A DNA stretch of 64,000 bases, taken from Alteribacillus bidgolensis (GTDB lineage Bacteria; Bacillota; Bacilli; Bacillales; Marinococcaceae). The notes under the pieces are model-generated. The model was given only the letters and a program-made list of their open reading frames with translations. It searched no databases and was not told where the DNA came from. The stretch lies in NCBI RefSeq assembly GCF_002886255.1, contig NZ_KZ614149.1, positions 1,736,001 through 1,800,000 on the forward strand, read 5' to 3'. This document shows positions 17,056-25,864 of this stretch, piece by piece; position 1 is the first letter of the stretch, and each line of letters begins with the position of its first letter. Both the position numbers and the translations under genes were made by a program.

Positions 17056-17907
17056 ATCATAAAAAACGTCAAATGTTTCCCATAATCCTTCGAGTTCTTT
17101 CAAGCGTGCTTCAACCTTTTTGTGCTCCGAACGGGTGACCGCCGTAATTAAGGCACTCACTATACTTAACGGAGCGGAAAATGAATCGATAAACGAGTTA
17201 ATTTCAGTAGCGGCCAGCAATTTACGATCTCCATAAGGAACAAGCGGTGACAATAAGTGATCAGTCAATACTAATGTTTTCGCTCCGCGCTGTTTTGCAT
17301 ACTTTAATACTTCCACCGTCCGTTTCGTATAACGAGAAAAACCAAACCCAATAACTAAATCATCCGAAGTAATATCAAGCAAATGTTCAGATACCCCATC
17401 TGCTTCCCTCAACATTTCCGTATTTTGTAAGACGAGATCAAGATAAAATTCCAAAAATGATCCGATGCTCACTGCACTGCGGTAAGCGATAATGTAAATT
17501 CGATTTGCTCTTATAATATCATTTACAGCAGCTTCAAATACTTTTGAATCCATTTGCTGAAGCGTTTCTTTCAAATTTTGCATATCATCTGCGAGTATTT
17601 CAGTTACAGCATTCTCAGGCTGATCTTCTTCATCTGTTGTATGAGCAAACACTTCAGCTGAAGTCCATTTTCGCTGCAGGGCTTCCTGCAAATGGCGCTG
17701 CATATCTGGATACCCATTAAAATCCAAAAAAACAGCAAACCGAATGACTGTAGCCTCCCCCACTCCCGCATTTTTCGCCAATTTGGATGCGGTCAAAAAG
17801 GGGGCTGTTTCTGAATAATTAATTAAGTAATTTGCAATTTTTTTCTGGGATTTGCTCATTTGATCTTGAAGTTCCATAATGCGTTGATAAACATCACTTT
17901 CAAGCAT
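17053..17907 (-). CDS. RpiR/MurR-family transcriptional regulator
   Basis: A 284-residue regulator with an HTH_6 domain (about residues 10-75; MSKSQKKIANYLINYSETAPFLTASKLAK) and a SIS domain (about 115-260; IIRANRIYIIAYRSAVSIG). SIS domains normally bind phosphosugars or related small acids. Start chosen at ATG 17907 because GAGGG lies about six bases before it; longer starts have no usable site. It is read in the same direction as the aminotransferase 190 bp upstream and ends facing the TRAP permease. It is the natural candidate to bind the palindrome array at 19545-19712; that link is inference. Confidence 0.85.
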   Translation of the reverse strand: MLESDVYQRIMELQDQMSKSQKKIANYLINYSETAPFLTASKLAKNAGVGEATVIRFAVFLDFNGYPDMQRHLQEALQRKWTSAEVFAHTTDEEDQPENAVTEILADDMQNLKETLQQMDSKVFEAAVNDIIRANRIYIIAYRSAVSIGSFLEFYLDLVLQNTEMLREADGVSEHLLDITSDDLVIGFGFSRYTKRTVEVLKYAKQRGAKTLVLTDHLLSPLVPYGDRKLLAATEINSFIDSFSAPLSIVSALITAVTRSEHKKVEARLKELEGLWETFDVFYD

Positions 17908-18126
17908 GGCAGCCCTCATTCCTTTTAAAACCAATTAATTTGTTCAGAAAGGAGGGCAAAAGCGCTAAGGGCAAGGTATTATAACACCTTTACACTTCTA
18001 TAGTCAGCCAGGAATCAAAACAGGCTGACAAATCAACTGATATCCGCTGCATTTCTCAGCAAACATCTATCAACACCTCCTGGGCAAATAAATACTTCGC
18101 GTTTTACCCAATCCTGAACATTTGTT

Positions 18127-19524
18127 TTAAAAACGAGCACCTTCATAAACCTCCCTCAGCACTTCATCATATGCATCTAACGTTTGATTAATGTCTTCAT
18201 CGCTATGAGCTGTCGACACACTATAACGATTCATCGGCTTCACGTAAATCCCTTTGCCCAGTAATCGAAAATCTATTTCTTTTCGAGTGGCCAGGTCGGT
18301 TTTTTGAAGGTCTCGATAGTTTCGTATCTTTTCTTTATTATTTAATACTACACTAAAAATAGACCCTATGCCAACCGCCTCGCCTTGTACGCCGTACTTG
18401 CGAAGCTTTTCGTTAATGCCGTTTTTCAACTTTTCAGTCTGCTTTAAGACGTCATCTAATTCTTTTTCTAAAATGTCGAGAACCGCCATGCCTGCTGCAA
18501 GAATCATAGGATGGCCATTATACGTGCCGCTATGAAACAATACATCTTTGGATGATGAACGTTTGCTTTGGCTGCTGTCAAAAACATCTGATCCTTGTGA
18601 AGGAGCACTATGCATCATAATTTCTTTCTTTCCCCCGACGACGCCTACCGGGTAACCTCCTCCAATTGCTTTTCCTAACGCCGTTAGATCAGGCTTAATG
18701 CCATAGATATTCTGAGCTCCGCCAAGACCAGTACGGTAACCCGTTTTAACCTCATCAAAGATGAGAACCATTCCTAATTCCTCTGTGATTTGACGTAAAC
18801 CTTTCATAAATGATTTTTCTGCAGGTATAAATCCTGCCTGCACGGGTTCAATCATAACAGCGCCAATTTCATCTTTATGCTGCAATAATATTTTTTTACA
18901 TGCTTTCAAATTGTTAAAAGGCAATGTAATTGTATTTCTAGCATGGGAAGGATGCATTCCTTTAGATTCAGGCAATGAATAAGGAGCATCTGCATTCCCG
19001 GCTTCTCGAACAGATGGACTTACACTTACAAGCATTTGATCATATCCGCCGTGATAATGGCCTTCAAATTTTGCTATTTTATGTTTTCCTGTATGGGCTG
19101 CTGCAAGCCTTAAGGAGAGTAATGTTGCTTCTGTACCTGAATTTGTATAACGCAGCAGTTCCATGCTCGGAAAGTGCTTTTGAAGTCTTTTCCCCATTTC
19201 TACTTCAAGATAATGAGGTGTTCCAAACAACCATGTACCGTCTCTGTCCATTTGTTCCATAATGGCTTTTTTCACATGCTCGTGTCCATGTCCTGTTACA
19301 AGCGAGCCGTAACTCATTAAATAATCAATATACTCATTTTCATCCATATCAGTCAGCTTCGAACCTTTTCCGTGTTTCATGACAACAGGATGCGGCTCAA
19401 AATATTTAATATTTGCCGTTACTCCGCCCGGCATTACTTCTTCTGCTTCCTCCATAAATGCTTGAGAAGAAGGTGTTTCCTCCTTGTAATCTAAAATGGG
19501 ATGTTCTACTTTCTGAACGGCCAT
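18127..19524 (-). CDS. Class III (PLP) aminotransferase, glutamate-1-semialdehyde aminomutase-like
   Basis: A 465-residue fold-type I PLP enzyme. Visible: YTNSGTEATLLSLRLAAA (residues 126-143) for phosphate binding, FDEVKTGYR with Asp257, and the PLP lysine Lys285 in LTALGKAIGGGYPVG. It resembles GSA aminomutases but is longer (about 430 is usual) and is not in a haem operon; beta-amino-acid transaminases belong to this same subgroup. An insert near residues 305-330 is Ser/Lys-rich. The ATG follows AAGAGGAGCG. It is divergent from the KamA-family gene and shares its control region, suggesting consecutive steps. Substrate unproven. Confidence 0.85.
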   Translation of the reverse strand: MAVQKVEHPILDYKEETPSSQAFMEEAEEVMPGGVTANIKYFEPHPVVMKHGKGSKLTDMDENEYIDYLMSYGSLVTGHGHEHVKKAIMEQMDRDGTWLFGTPHYLEVEMGKRLQKHFPSMELLRYTNSGTEATLLSLRLAAAHTGKHKIAKFEGHYHGGYDQMLVSVSPSVREAGNADAPYSLPESKGMHPSHARNTITLPFNNLKACKKILLQHKDEIGAVMIEPVQAGFIPAEKSFMKGLRQITEELGMVLIFDEVKTGYRTGLGGAQNIYGIKPDLTALGKAIGGGYPVGVVGGKKEIMMHSAPSQGSDVFDSSQSKRSSSKDVLFHSGTYNGHPMILAAGMAVLDILEKELDDVLKQTEKLKNGINEKLRKYGVQGEAVGIGSIFSVVLNNKEKIRNYRDLQKTDLATRKEIDFRLLGKGIYVKPMNRYSVSTAHSDEDINQTLDAYDEVLREVYEGARF

Positions 19525-19544
19525 TTTTTACGCTCCTCTTCTTA

Positions 19545-19712
19545 TGAATTTTTCACTTCATATATATTTATATATGAATTATACATTTCATTCTAATGGA
19601 AGAACAAGTTTTTGTGAAGTGTTAATTTCATTTAATTTATTTTTGAAGTTTATATTTCACATTATATGAATTTGTTATTTCAATATCCACATTTTATGAA
19701 TGTCAAACTTCA
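19545..19712. promoter_or_regulatory. Array of six 16-bp palindromes in the shared control region
   Basis: Six copies of TGAA-n-T-nnnn-A-n-TTCA start at 19545, 19575, 19615, 19644, 19667 and 19697 (the sixth departs at one inner base). Each is 16 bp with perfect TGAA/TTCA ends; spacing between starts is 30, 40, 29, 23 and 30 bp. The array fills the A/T-rich gap between the divergent aminotransferase and KamA-family genes, so it probably controls both. The RpiR regulator at 17053-17907 is the nearest candidate binder. The rest of the gap up to 19871 holds no other gene. Confidence 0.8.
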
Positions 19713-19871
19713 ATTTGGGCTTTTTACCTTTTTTATTAGAAACTTTTCCTTCATTTTCTTTTACAATTTAAATTTTTCTTTCTTTTTTGACTATTTTTAA
19801 CCCTCACTGTTATACTTCAACTGAATACCTTAATGATGTACAAATTAAGTTTTAGAAAGGTGTGGGGGCTT

Positions 19872-21059
19872 TTGGCACAACCAAAGTACATTACTAAAAT
19901 TGATCAAATTAAAGAAATTCCAGATGAGGAACGTGAACGATTAAAAAAAATCACTGAAAAATTTGTGTTTCGTGTAAACGAATACTATTTAAGCCTTATT
20001 GATTGGGAAGATCCGAATGATCCCATTAAAAACTTAGTCATCCCAAATGAAGGAGAGCTTTCTGAATACGGACGCTGGGATGCTTCTGATGAAGATACTA
20101 ACTACGCAGTACCAGGCTGTCAGCATAAGTATGAAACGACTGCCCTTTTAATCTGTTCTGAAGTGTGCGGAGCCTATTGCCGCTATTGTTTCCGTAAACG
20201 CTTGTTCCGTAATGATGTAAAAGAAGCAATGTCTGACGTGGATCCTGGACTAGAATATATCCGCAATCATCCAGAGATTAATAATGTGCTGCTTACAGGC
20301 GGAGACCCTTTAATTCTTGCAACAAAGAAACTTCGTTACATTATTGAAGAGCTGCGCAGCATTCCGCACGTAAAAATTATCCGTATCGGTTCAAAGCTTC
20401 CTGTCTTTAACCCGATGAGAATTTATGAAGATGAATCTCTTTTGGAACTCATTCGTGAATATTCCACGCCGGATAACCGCATTTATATTATGGCTCATGT
20501 TAACCATCCGCGTGAAATTACAGAAGAAGCGAAAAAAGCATTTGAAGCACTGCATGATGCAGGAGCAATAGTGGTGAATCAGACACCTGTATTAAAAGGT
20601 ATCAACGCCAATCCAGACGACCTGGCGGAGCTGCTCGATAAGTTGTCCTGGGCGGGCGTAACTCCTTATTATTTCTTTATTAATCGCCCGGTAGCCGGAA
20701 ACAACGACTTTGTGCTTACTTTAAAAGAAGCATATGATGCTGTGGAAGAAGCTAAAGCAAAGACGAGCGGACTTGGAAAACGTATCCGTCTTTCCATGAG
20801 TCATACTTCTGGAAAAATCGAAATTTTGGCAATTGAAGACGGAAAAGCATATCTAAAATATCACCAATCCCGCGACGGCAATTACGGTAAATTTATGGTA
20901 CTTGACTACCCAGATAATGCTGCCTGGTTTGACGACCTTCCAGGCAATGAACAGTATTGGGAGAAGCCAAAGAAAAAGGTAGAAGAAGTTGTGTCTGTTA
21001 ATGAAATGCCTGATATGCCGCAAAAACGAAAAAGAAAACCGAAAACGGCTGCAAAATAA
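19872..21059 (+). CDS. KamA-family radical SAM, PLP-dependent amino acid 2,3-aminomutase (substrate not lysine by residue pattern)
   Basis: A 395-residue enzyme. The radical SAM cluster motif is Cys99-x3-Cys103-x2-Cys106 (VCGAYCRYCFRKRLF); GGDP near residue 149 is the SAM motif; the PLP lysine is probably Lys315 (SHTSGKIEI). In lysine 2,3-aminomutase two aspartates hold the lysine side chain; aligned by eye, the first is Arg272 here (YFFINRPVAGN) and the second is Ser, so lysine is unlikely and an acidic substrate such as glutamate is possible. Start chosen at TTG 19872 (MAQPKYITKIDQ) after GAAAGGTGTGGGGG; ATG 19833 has no ribosome site. Its terminator is split by an IS. Confidence 0.85.
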   Translation: MAQPKYITKIDQIKEIPDEERERLKKITEKFVFRVNEYYLSLIDWEDPNDPIKNLVIPNEGELSEYGRWDASDEDTNYAVPGCQHKYETTALLICSEVCGAYCRYCFRKRLFRNDVKEAMSDVDPGLEYIRNHPEINNVLLTGGDPLILATKKLRYIIEELRSIPHVKIIRIGSKLPVFNPMRIYEDESLLELIREYSTPDNRIYIMAHVNHPREITEEAKKAFEALHDAGAIVVNQTPVLKGINANPDDLAELLDKLSWAGVTPYYFFINRPVAGNNDFVLTLKEAYDAVEEAKAKTSGLGKRIRLSMSHTSGKIEILAIEDGKAYLKYHQSRDGNYGKFMVLDYPDNAAWFDDLPGNEQYWEKPKKKVEEVVSVNEMPDMPQKRKRKPKTAAK

Positions 21060-21083
21060 GCAGCAAAAAGAGCTGTCCTCATC

Positions 21084-21754
21084 TGTACTGCACCCCAAAA
21101 GTTAGAGTAAAATCTAACTTTTGGGGTGTTTCTTTATGGCTAAATATAGTGAACAATTTAAGTTAATGGTAGTAAGAGAATATCAAGAGGGTTATTTGGG
21201 ATATGACATGTTGGCTAAGAAGCATTGCATGACAAACAGTTCACCAATTAAAAGGTGGGTGAAACTATACGAGAAATTTGGGATAGAAGGATTAAAAAGG
21301 ATACGACAAAAGAAAGTTTATTCTGTTCAATTCAAGCTGGAAGTATTAAGCTTTTATGAAGAGAACAGGTTCTTCAGAAACGGAAACAGCCCTTTAGTTT
21401 GGTATAACAAACCCTCCAATGATAAGTTCATGGCTCAAGGGTGGCATTATCAACATAGAAGTTGGGTTAAGACACTAAAGAAAAATAATGTGTTTCAGAG
21501 TATGTCGCGGAAAGGTAACTGTATAGATAATTCTCCTATGGAGAACTTCTTCGGTCTATTAAAACAAGAGATGTATCACGGTGAGGCACGATCCTCATAT
21601 GAAGATTTAAAAAAGAAAATTGAAGAACATATCGATTATTATAATAACAAGCGTATAAAGCAAAAATTGACAGGTATGAGTCCAGTTCAATACCGGATTC
21701 ATACTTGCCAATTAGCTGCTTAATATAAAACTCTAACTTTTGGGGGTCACCTCA
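21084..21754 (+). mobile_element. Decayed IS3-family (IS150-like) element
   Basis: A 671-bp remnant. The left end (TGTACTGCACCCCAAAAGTT from 21084) and the right end (AACTTTTGGGGGTCACCTCA to 21754) form near-perfect terminal inverted repeats, and a 3-bp direct repeat ATC flanks them (21081-21083 and 21755-21757). Full elements of this group are about 1.4 kb; here the middle is lost. Just inside the left end CCCCAAAAGTTAGA forms a perfect hairpin with TCTAACTTTTGGGG (21093-21126). Confidence 0.88.
21136..21723 (+). pseudogene. IS3-family transposase, internally deleted orfA-orfB fusion
   Basis: A 195-residue frame. Residues 1 to about 75 are the helix-turn-helix region of OrfA (KYSEQFKLMVVREYQ, two HTH repeats); from about residue 97 the sequence is the end of OrfB (QGWHYQHRSWVKTLK, QSMSRKGNCIDNSPMENFFG). 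The first catalytic Asp and most of the rve domain are gone, and the second Asp of the usual HSDQGW block reads MAQGW. The final Glu (SPMENFF) remains. The protein cannot be an active transposase, although the frame is open and has a start at ATG 21136. Confidence 0.88.
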
Positions 21755-21829
21755 ATCAGGATAGCTCTTTTTCGATGTGAGAATCGACTATAAGCTTCAT
21801 TTTTAAAAGGATTTTGCTGCATTTGGTAC

Positions 21830-22066
21830 TCAACAACTTGCGATACAGTTATAAACCGTTCTCTCAAACCTATATCTTCTTTTGCTGTACCGGTATTCCG
21901 GCACCGTTCGATCCATTAAAAAATAATCTTTCCCATCAATGACAAAAAGTCTATTCTCTTTATGTGTCGCTTCCCTTCCTTGTTTTGTTAAATCCCTTTT
22001 TTCTACTGGGGCATATGTTTGTAGATTTGTAATCAGGAAGCTAAAACGAGTTTCATTGTTCGACAA
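21830..22066 (-). CDS. Small basic protein of unknown function
   Basis: A 78-residue protein with no membrane segment; the second half is rich in Tyr, Arg and Lys (PEYRYSKRRYRFER). The TTG start is well supported by GAGGAGAAGG about five bases upstream. I do not recognise a family. It is divergent from the lipoprotein gene at 22129, sharing a short promoter region. Confidence 0.6.
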   Translation of the reverse strand: MSNNETRFSFLITNLQTYAPVEKRDLTKQGREATHKENRLFVIDGKDYFLMDRTVPEYRYSKRRYRFERTVYNCIASC

Positions 22067-22128
22067 TTTTCCTTCTCCTCATCTTTTTTCATGTTAAAAT
22101 AGACTCAAATGCAGACAGAGGAAGAAGG

Positions 22129-22887
22129 ATGTGTACAAACATGAACAGGTTTTATCTCTTTATGATTTTGTTTCTTTTTATAATAGCCGGCTGCAGTTCC
22201 TCGTCTTCAGAAGAAAGGCTAAAGGAAGAACTCAGCACTTCCTTCTCTAACTCACTTTATGAAATAGAATTTGAAAACCTAGAAGAAAGCCGATATGAAG
22301 GCAAAGATGGATTTTTCTTACACTACTCTATTACTTCCCCGGATGAAAGCCGCGAACTTTCTCCGTCTGATATAGACATGACATTTTCTAAAGTTATTGA
22401 AGATGAATTCGGAAATGAACACTCTCAATATCAAAACACTGAAATGAAACAAGATCAAGAAAAAAATAACGTACTCTATGTTAAGCAATTTTTTACGAAC
22501 AATCTTCATCATGACAGCAATCAATTGATTTCAACAGCACAATTAGTTTTACATCCTAACAAAACAGTTCGCTTTGAACAGGTAAAAAAGGACATCGTTC
22601 CTATTACCCGCGATGAATTAACGATTCAAGACATAGAATGGGATGACAATAAGCTCACTTTAACCGTAACAGACGTATTAGATATTCAAAATGTAGAATG
22701 GAGTTTATTATCTGAAGGAGAGCAGATTTATCCTGTCTTTTCTAACTCTATAGCCGAAGAAGAGCATTATTATAAAGGAGAATTTGAATTTGCTGCTGTA
22801 CTAGAAGAACCATTTACAATCATTGCCGAACGTTCCGATACTTATGAATTAATTTGGGAGTTGCCGTTTGTCATTCCGGTCGATTAG
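22129..22887 (+). CDS. Lipoprotein of unknown function
   Basis: A 252-residue protein with a lipoprotein signal: MNRFYLFMILFLFIIAGCSSSSSEE, Cys at residue 18 when counted from the second Met (ATG 22141). The rest is hydrophilic, acidic and probably beta-rich (two similar stretches, about 60-140 and 170-250). ATG 22129 gives four more residues; both starts share the AGGAAGAAGG site. Anchored outside the membrane. No domain recognised; the gene ends at a strong terminator facing the FAH gene. Confidence 0.75.
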   Translation: MCTNMNRFYLFMILFLFIIAGCSSSSSEERLKEELSTSFSNSLYEIEFENLEESRYEGKDGFFLHYSITSPDESRELSPSDIDMTFSKVIEDEFGNEHSQYQNTEMKQDQEKNNVLYVKQFFTNNLHHDSNQLISTAQLVLHPNKTVRFEQVKKDIVPITRDELTIQDIEWDDNKLTLTVTDVLDIQNVEWSLLSEGEQIYPVFSNSIAEEEHYYKGEFEFAAVLEEPFTIIAERSDTYELIWELPFVIPVD

Positions 22888-22914
22888 AAAACATCCTAAT
22901 CATTTTATTGTTTT

Positions 22915-22957
22915 AAAAAAATAGAGCAGCCTGTAAAGAGGCATGCTCTATTTTTTA
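22915..22957. terminator. Bidirectional terminator between lipoprotein and FAH genes
   Basis: ATAGAGCA (22921-22928) pairs with TGCTCTAT (22944-22951); A run on the left, T run on the right. Serves both converging genes. Confidence 0.88.
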
Positions 22958-23856
22958 TTCACTGTATTTTTTAACTGTCCAATTCCAACTGATTGTACCA
23001 CTACTTCATCACCGTCATTCAGATACTTCGGGGGATTAAACCCTTTTCCTACACCTGCAGGCGTTCCTGTGGCTATAATGTCTCCTGGTTCTAAGGTCAT
23101 TCCCCGGGAAATAACTTCAATTAACTGAGAGATAGAAAAAATCATCTTATCGGTAGTTGTTTCTTGTCGAATTTCATCATTTACGAGCGTCTTTAACGAC
23201 ATTGTTTTCCCTTTCCAATGTTTGACGGGCACAATCGCCGGTCCCATTGGACAAAATGTGTCAAGACTTTTCCCTAGAAAAAACTGCTTATGCCGGGTTT
23301 GTAAATCTCTTGCTGTCACATCATTTAACAGTGTGCAGCCAAATATATAATCTTCTGCTTCTTCTGCTTTGATGCCTTTGCCTGTTTTTCCAATAATGAC
23401 AGCAATTTCTCCTTCATAATCTAACGCATCCGTCACATCAGTATGAGGATCAATAGGTTCTTCTGGGCCTATTACGGTTGTCGGTGACTTCGTAAAAATG
23501 ATCGGGTGATCAGGAATATCTGCAGCACTCCCCATTTCCATGGCGTGGTCTGCATAGTTTTTCCCTGCACAAATAATATTTTTTCTCGGAACTGGAATAG
23601 GTGCTTTCAACGTTATTTCCATAGAAGAAAGCGGATAAACATAGGAAGCATCTAAATGGTTATGCGCTGAAGCAGCTATTTTCTCGGCCTCTGCCAAAAA
23701 ATTTTCTCCGTCATCAATCGCTTCTAACATTGTGCGAGGAAAACGATAATCCACATTGTATGCTTTTCCAGCTTCCTGTAGGTCAATGACATATTCTTCG
23801 TTCACTAGTGCTGCTGCTTTTTCCTCCTTATTTATTTCGATGGTAACTAGTTTCAT
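22948..23856 (-). CDS. Fumarylacetoacetate hydrolase (FAH) family protein
   Basis: A 302-residue soluble enzyme: short N-terminal domain (1-70), then the FAH fold. Motifs: CAGKNYADHAMEMG (about residues 95-108), FTKSPTTVIGP, DYEGEIAVIIGKTGKGI with the metal-binding glutamate, and the C-terminal GDIIATGTPAGVGKGFNP. Members hydrolyse or hydrate beta-diketo acids or 2-oxo acids such as fumarylpyruvate or 2-keto-4-pentenoate; several are oxaloacetate decarboxylases. The substrate cannot be read here. It is downstream of the ABC genes on the same strand with a 75-bp gap, possibly one transcript. Confidence 0.88.
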   Translation of the reverse strand: MKLVTIEINKEEKAAALVNEEYVIDLQEAGKAYNVDYRFPRTMLEAIDDGENFLAEAEKIAASAHNHLDASYVYPLSSMEITLKAPIPVPRKNIICAGKNYADHAMEMGSAADIPDHPIIFTKSPTTVIGPEEPIDPHTDVTDALDYEGEIAVIIGKTGKGIKAEEAEDYIFGCTLLNDVTARDLQTRHKQFFLGKSLDTFCPMGPAIVPVKHWKGKTMSLKTLVNDEIRQETTTDKMIFSISQLIEVISRGMTLEPGDIIATGTPAGVGKGFNPPKYLNDGDEVVVQSVGIGQLKNTVNKK

Positions 23857-23931
23857 ATGACTGCCCCTTTCTTTACCTTAATAACTGAAATAACTGAGGA
23901 AAGGTTCTATCTTTTGCGTTAAATAAAATCT

Positions 23932-24726
23932 TTAACCCAGCACCGCCCTATCACTAGCCATTTTTTCGCCGCGGATTTTCTGAAATTCATTTAATAATTT
24001 TTCGATCGTTAACGATTGTTTGTCATTGCCATCTACATCTAAAATAATCTGTCCTTTATCCATCATAATTAATCGATTACCTAGATCAAGAGCTTGCTGC
24101 ATGTTATGGGTGACCATTAATGTAGTCAGTTTGAATTTTTTTACGACTTCTGCTGTGATGTTGGTTATAAGCTCCGCTCGTGACGGGTCAAGCGCTGCCG
24201 TGTGCTCATCCAAAAGCAGAATCTTTGGTTCTGTGAATGTCGCCATTAATAATGATAAAGCTTGGCGTTCCCCGCCTGATAGAAGTCCTACTTTGGCTGT
24301 CAGCCGATCTTCTAACCCTAGATTTAATGTCTCCAGATGTTCCTTGAAAAGGGATTTTCTTTTTTTACTGACTCCTGGTTTCAAGCTGCGTTTTTTATTG
24401 CGCGACCAAGCCATTGCCAAGTTCTCTTCAATCGTCATCGAAGGGGCTGTTCCTGCCATTGGATCTTGAAACACTCTGCCAATTAATTGAGAACGCTGAT
24501 ATTCTTGAAGATGAGTCACCTGATTATTGTCTATGAGCACATCGCCTGTGTCAGGCAGGAGTGAACCGGAAATGATGTTCATTAGCGTTGACTTTCCGGC
24601 ACCGTTACTTCCGATCACCGTTAGAAAGTCACCTTGGTTTAAATCTAGATTAACATGTTGCAACGCCTTTTTTTCATCCATCGTCCCTTCATTAAAAGTT
24701 AACGAGGCTTGATTAAGTTGCAGCAT
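23932..24726 (-). CDS. ABC importer ATPase (partner of 24713 permease)
   Basis: A 264-residue ATPase: Walker A GSNGAGKSTLMN (about residues 42-53), Q-loop RVFQDP, signature LSGGERQALSLLMA, Walker B ILLLDEHTAALDP, H-loop VTHNMQQA. The DEHTAALDP form is typical of the YtrE/TrpZ-like ATPases that go with ABC_sub_bind receptors. Start chosen at ATG 24726 after GAGAAAGG, which overlaps the permease end by 14 bp; the longer frame adds 29 residues read from permease coding sequence. Confidence 0.9.
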   Translation of the reverse strand: MLQLNQASLTFNEGTMDEKKALQHVNLDLNQGDFLTVIGSNGAGKSTLMNIISGSLLPDTGDVLIDNNQVTHLQEYQRSQLIGRVFQDPMAGTAPSMTIEENLAMAWSRNKKRSLKPGVSKKRKSLFKEHLETLNLGLEDRLTAKVGLLSGGERQALSLLMATFTEPKILLLDEHTAALDPSRAELITNITAEVVKKFKLTTLMVTHNMQQALDLGNRLIMMDKGQIILDVDGNDKQSLTIEKLLNEFQKIRGEKMASDRAVLG

Positions 24727-25723
24727 TACCTTTCTCCCCTTTCTCCGTGTCAGCCATCTCGGTGATTTCTCGCCTTTTGCGCAGTCTTCTGCGTTTTTCA
24801 CGCTGTGCTTCAAGTATTTTTGGTGTAATTAATGCCGCTACCACAATAACTGCTGTAATTAATTTCATATCCCCGGTTTCCAAAAAGTCTACCCGCAAAG
24901 CCATCGACACGACTATACGATAAATAATAGCTCCGCCAATAACAGCAAGCGTCGTGCGTGCAATAGATTTCGTTCCAAAAAGGGCTTCGCCAATAATGAC
25001 AGAAGCAAGACCTATAATAATCATCCCGATCCCCATACCAGCGTCTGCAAATCCGCCATGCTGAGCAATTAAGGCACCAGAAAGAGCAACAAATGCATTG
25101 GAAAGACCCAGCCCTGCTATGATGAGAATATCTGTGTTAGCTGAAAAACTGCGGATCATTTTTTTGTTATCCCCAGTAGCCCGTAATGCAAGACCAACTT
25201 CTGTCTTTAAAAAATAATCGGTAAGAAATTTGATGATGAATGTAATAATTAAAGAGAAAAATATTATTCCCCATGTTTTTGGTGTTCCTGAAACTCCAAG
25301 GGCGGCAATTATATTGTTAAATGGGGCACTCAAGTTTAAATTCTCCCAAAATGAGGTAATCGACGTAAAAAGAGTCGTTTCATTTAATAATGGAATATTG
25401 GATTTCCCCATGATACGCAAATTTATCGAATACAACGCGATCATCATCAAAATTCCCGACAATAACGGGTTAATTTTTCCTTTCGTATGCAAAAGTCCGG
25501 TTACACATCCTGCTAAAAACCCGGCAATCACCGCGACGATCGTAGCGATAAGCGGAGACTGTCCATTTATGATCATTACAGCAGCCACTGCTGCCCCTGT
25601 AACAAAGCTTCCGTCTACGGTCAAGTCCGGAAAATCCAGGACTCGGAAGGACAAATAGACGCCAAGCGCCATAAGAGCATATATAATACCAGATTCCACT
25701 GCTCCAAACATGGAAACAAACAT
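24713..25723 (-). CDS. ABC importer permease, BPD_transp_2 type
   Basis: A 336-residue permease with eight or nine hydrophobic helices, in the branched-chain amino acid/ribose permease superfamily. ALGVYLSFRVLDFPDLTVDGSF (about residues 17-38) and TDYFLKTEVGLALRATGDN (about 165-183) are diagnostic for the TrpX-linked permeases. It ends in a charged cytoplasmic tail. Start chosen at ATG 25723 after GGGGAAGGA. A terminator-like hairpin upstream separates it from the receptor gene, possibly lowering its expression relative to the receptor. Confidence 0.88.
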   Translation of the reverse strand: MFVSMFGAVESGIIYALMALGVYLSFRVLDFPDLTVDGSFVTGAAVAAVMIINGQSPLIATIVAVIAGFLAGCVTGLLHTKGKINPLLSGILMMIALYSINLRIMGKSNIPLLNETTLFTSITSFWENLNLSAPFNNIIAALGVSGTPKTWGIIFFSLIITFIIKFLTDYFLKTEVGLALRATGDNKKMIRSFSANTDILIIAGLGLSNAFVALSGALIAQHGGFADAGMGIGMIIIGLASVIIGEALFGTKSIARTTLAVIGGAIIYRIVVSMALRVDFLETGDMKLITAVIVVAALITPKILEAQREKRRRLRKRREITEMADTEKGEKGNAAT

Positions 25724-25864
25724 ATTTTCCTTCCCCCATTCTCTATCCAAAGAAAAGCATAAGCTCCTTGCTCGCCATTATAGAGAAACCCTCATGTGTG
25801 CGGCCGGGTGCTTACGCTAGACTTAAAAGACGCTATCATTTTATTCTTTTCTAACAGTATAAAC

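Larger units (their letters stand above)
21065..21772 (+). terminator. Terminator of the KamA-family gene, split by an insertion sequence
   Basis: AAAAAGAGCTGTCCT (21065-21079) and AGGATAGCTCTTTTT (21758-21772) are complementary over 15 bp with one G-U pair, but lie 678 bp apart with the IS between them. Joined, with one copy of the duplicated ATC removed, they give a standard hairpin with a CATC loop. Confidence 0.85.

Noticed and set aside
19545..19712. Six regularly spaced repeats considered as a CRISPR array
   Set aside because: Repeat unit is only 16 bp and palindromic, spacing is 7-24 bp and irregular, and no cas genes are present. An operator array fits better.
21093..21126. Hairpin at the IS left end taken as the KamA gene's own terminator
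   Set aside because: It belongs to the inserted element; the original terminator arms are the split pair at 21065 and 21758. It may act as a substitute.
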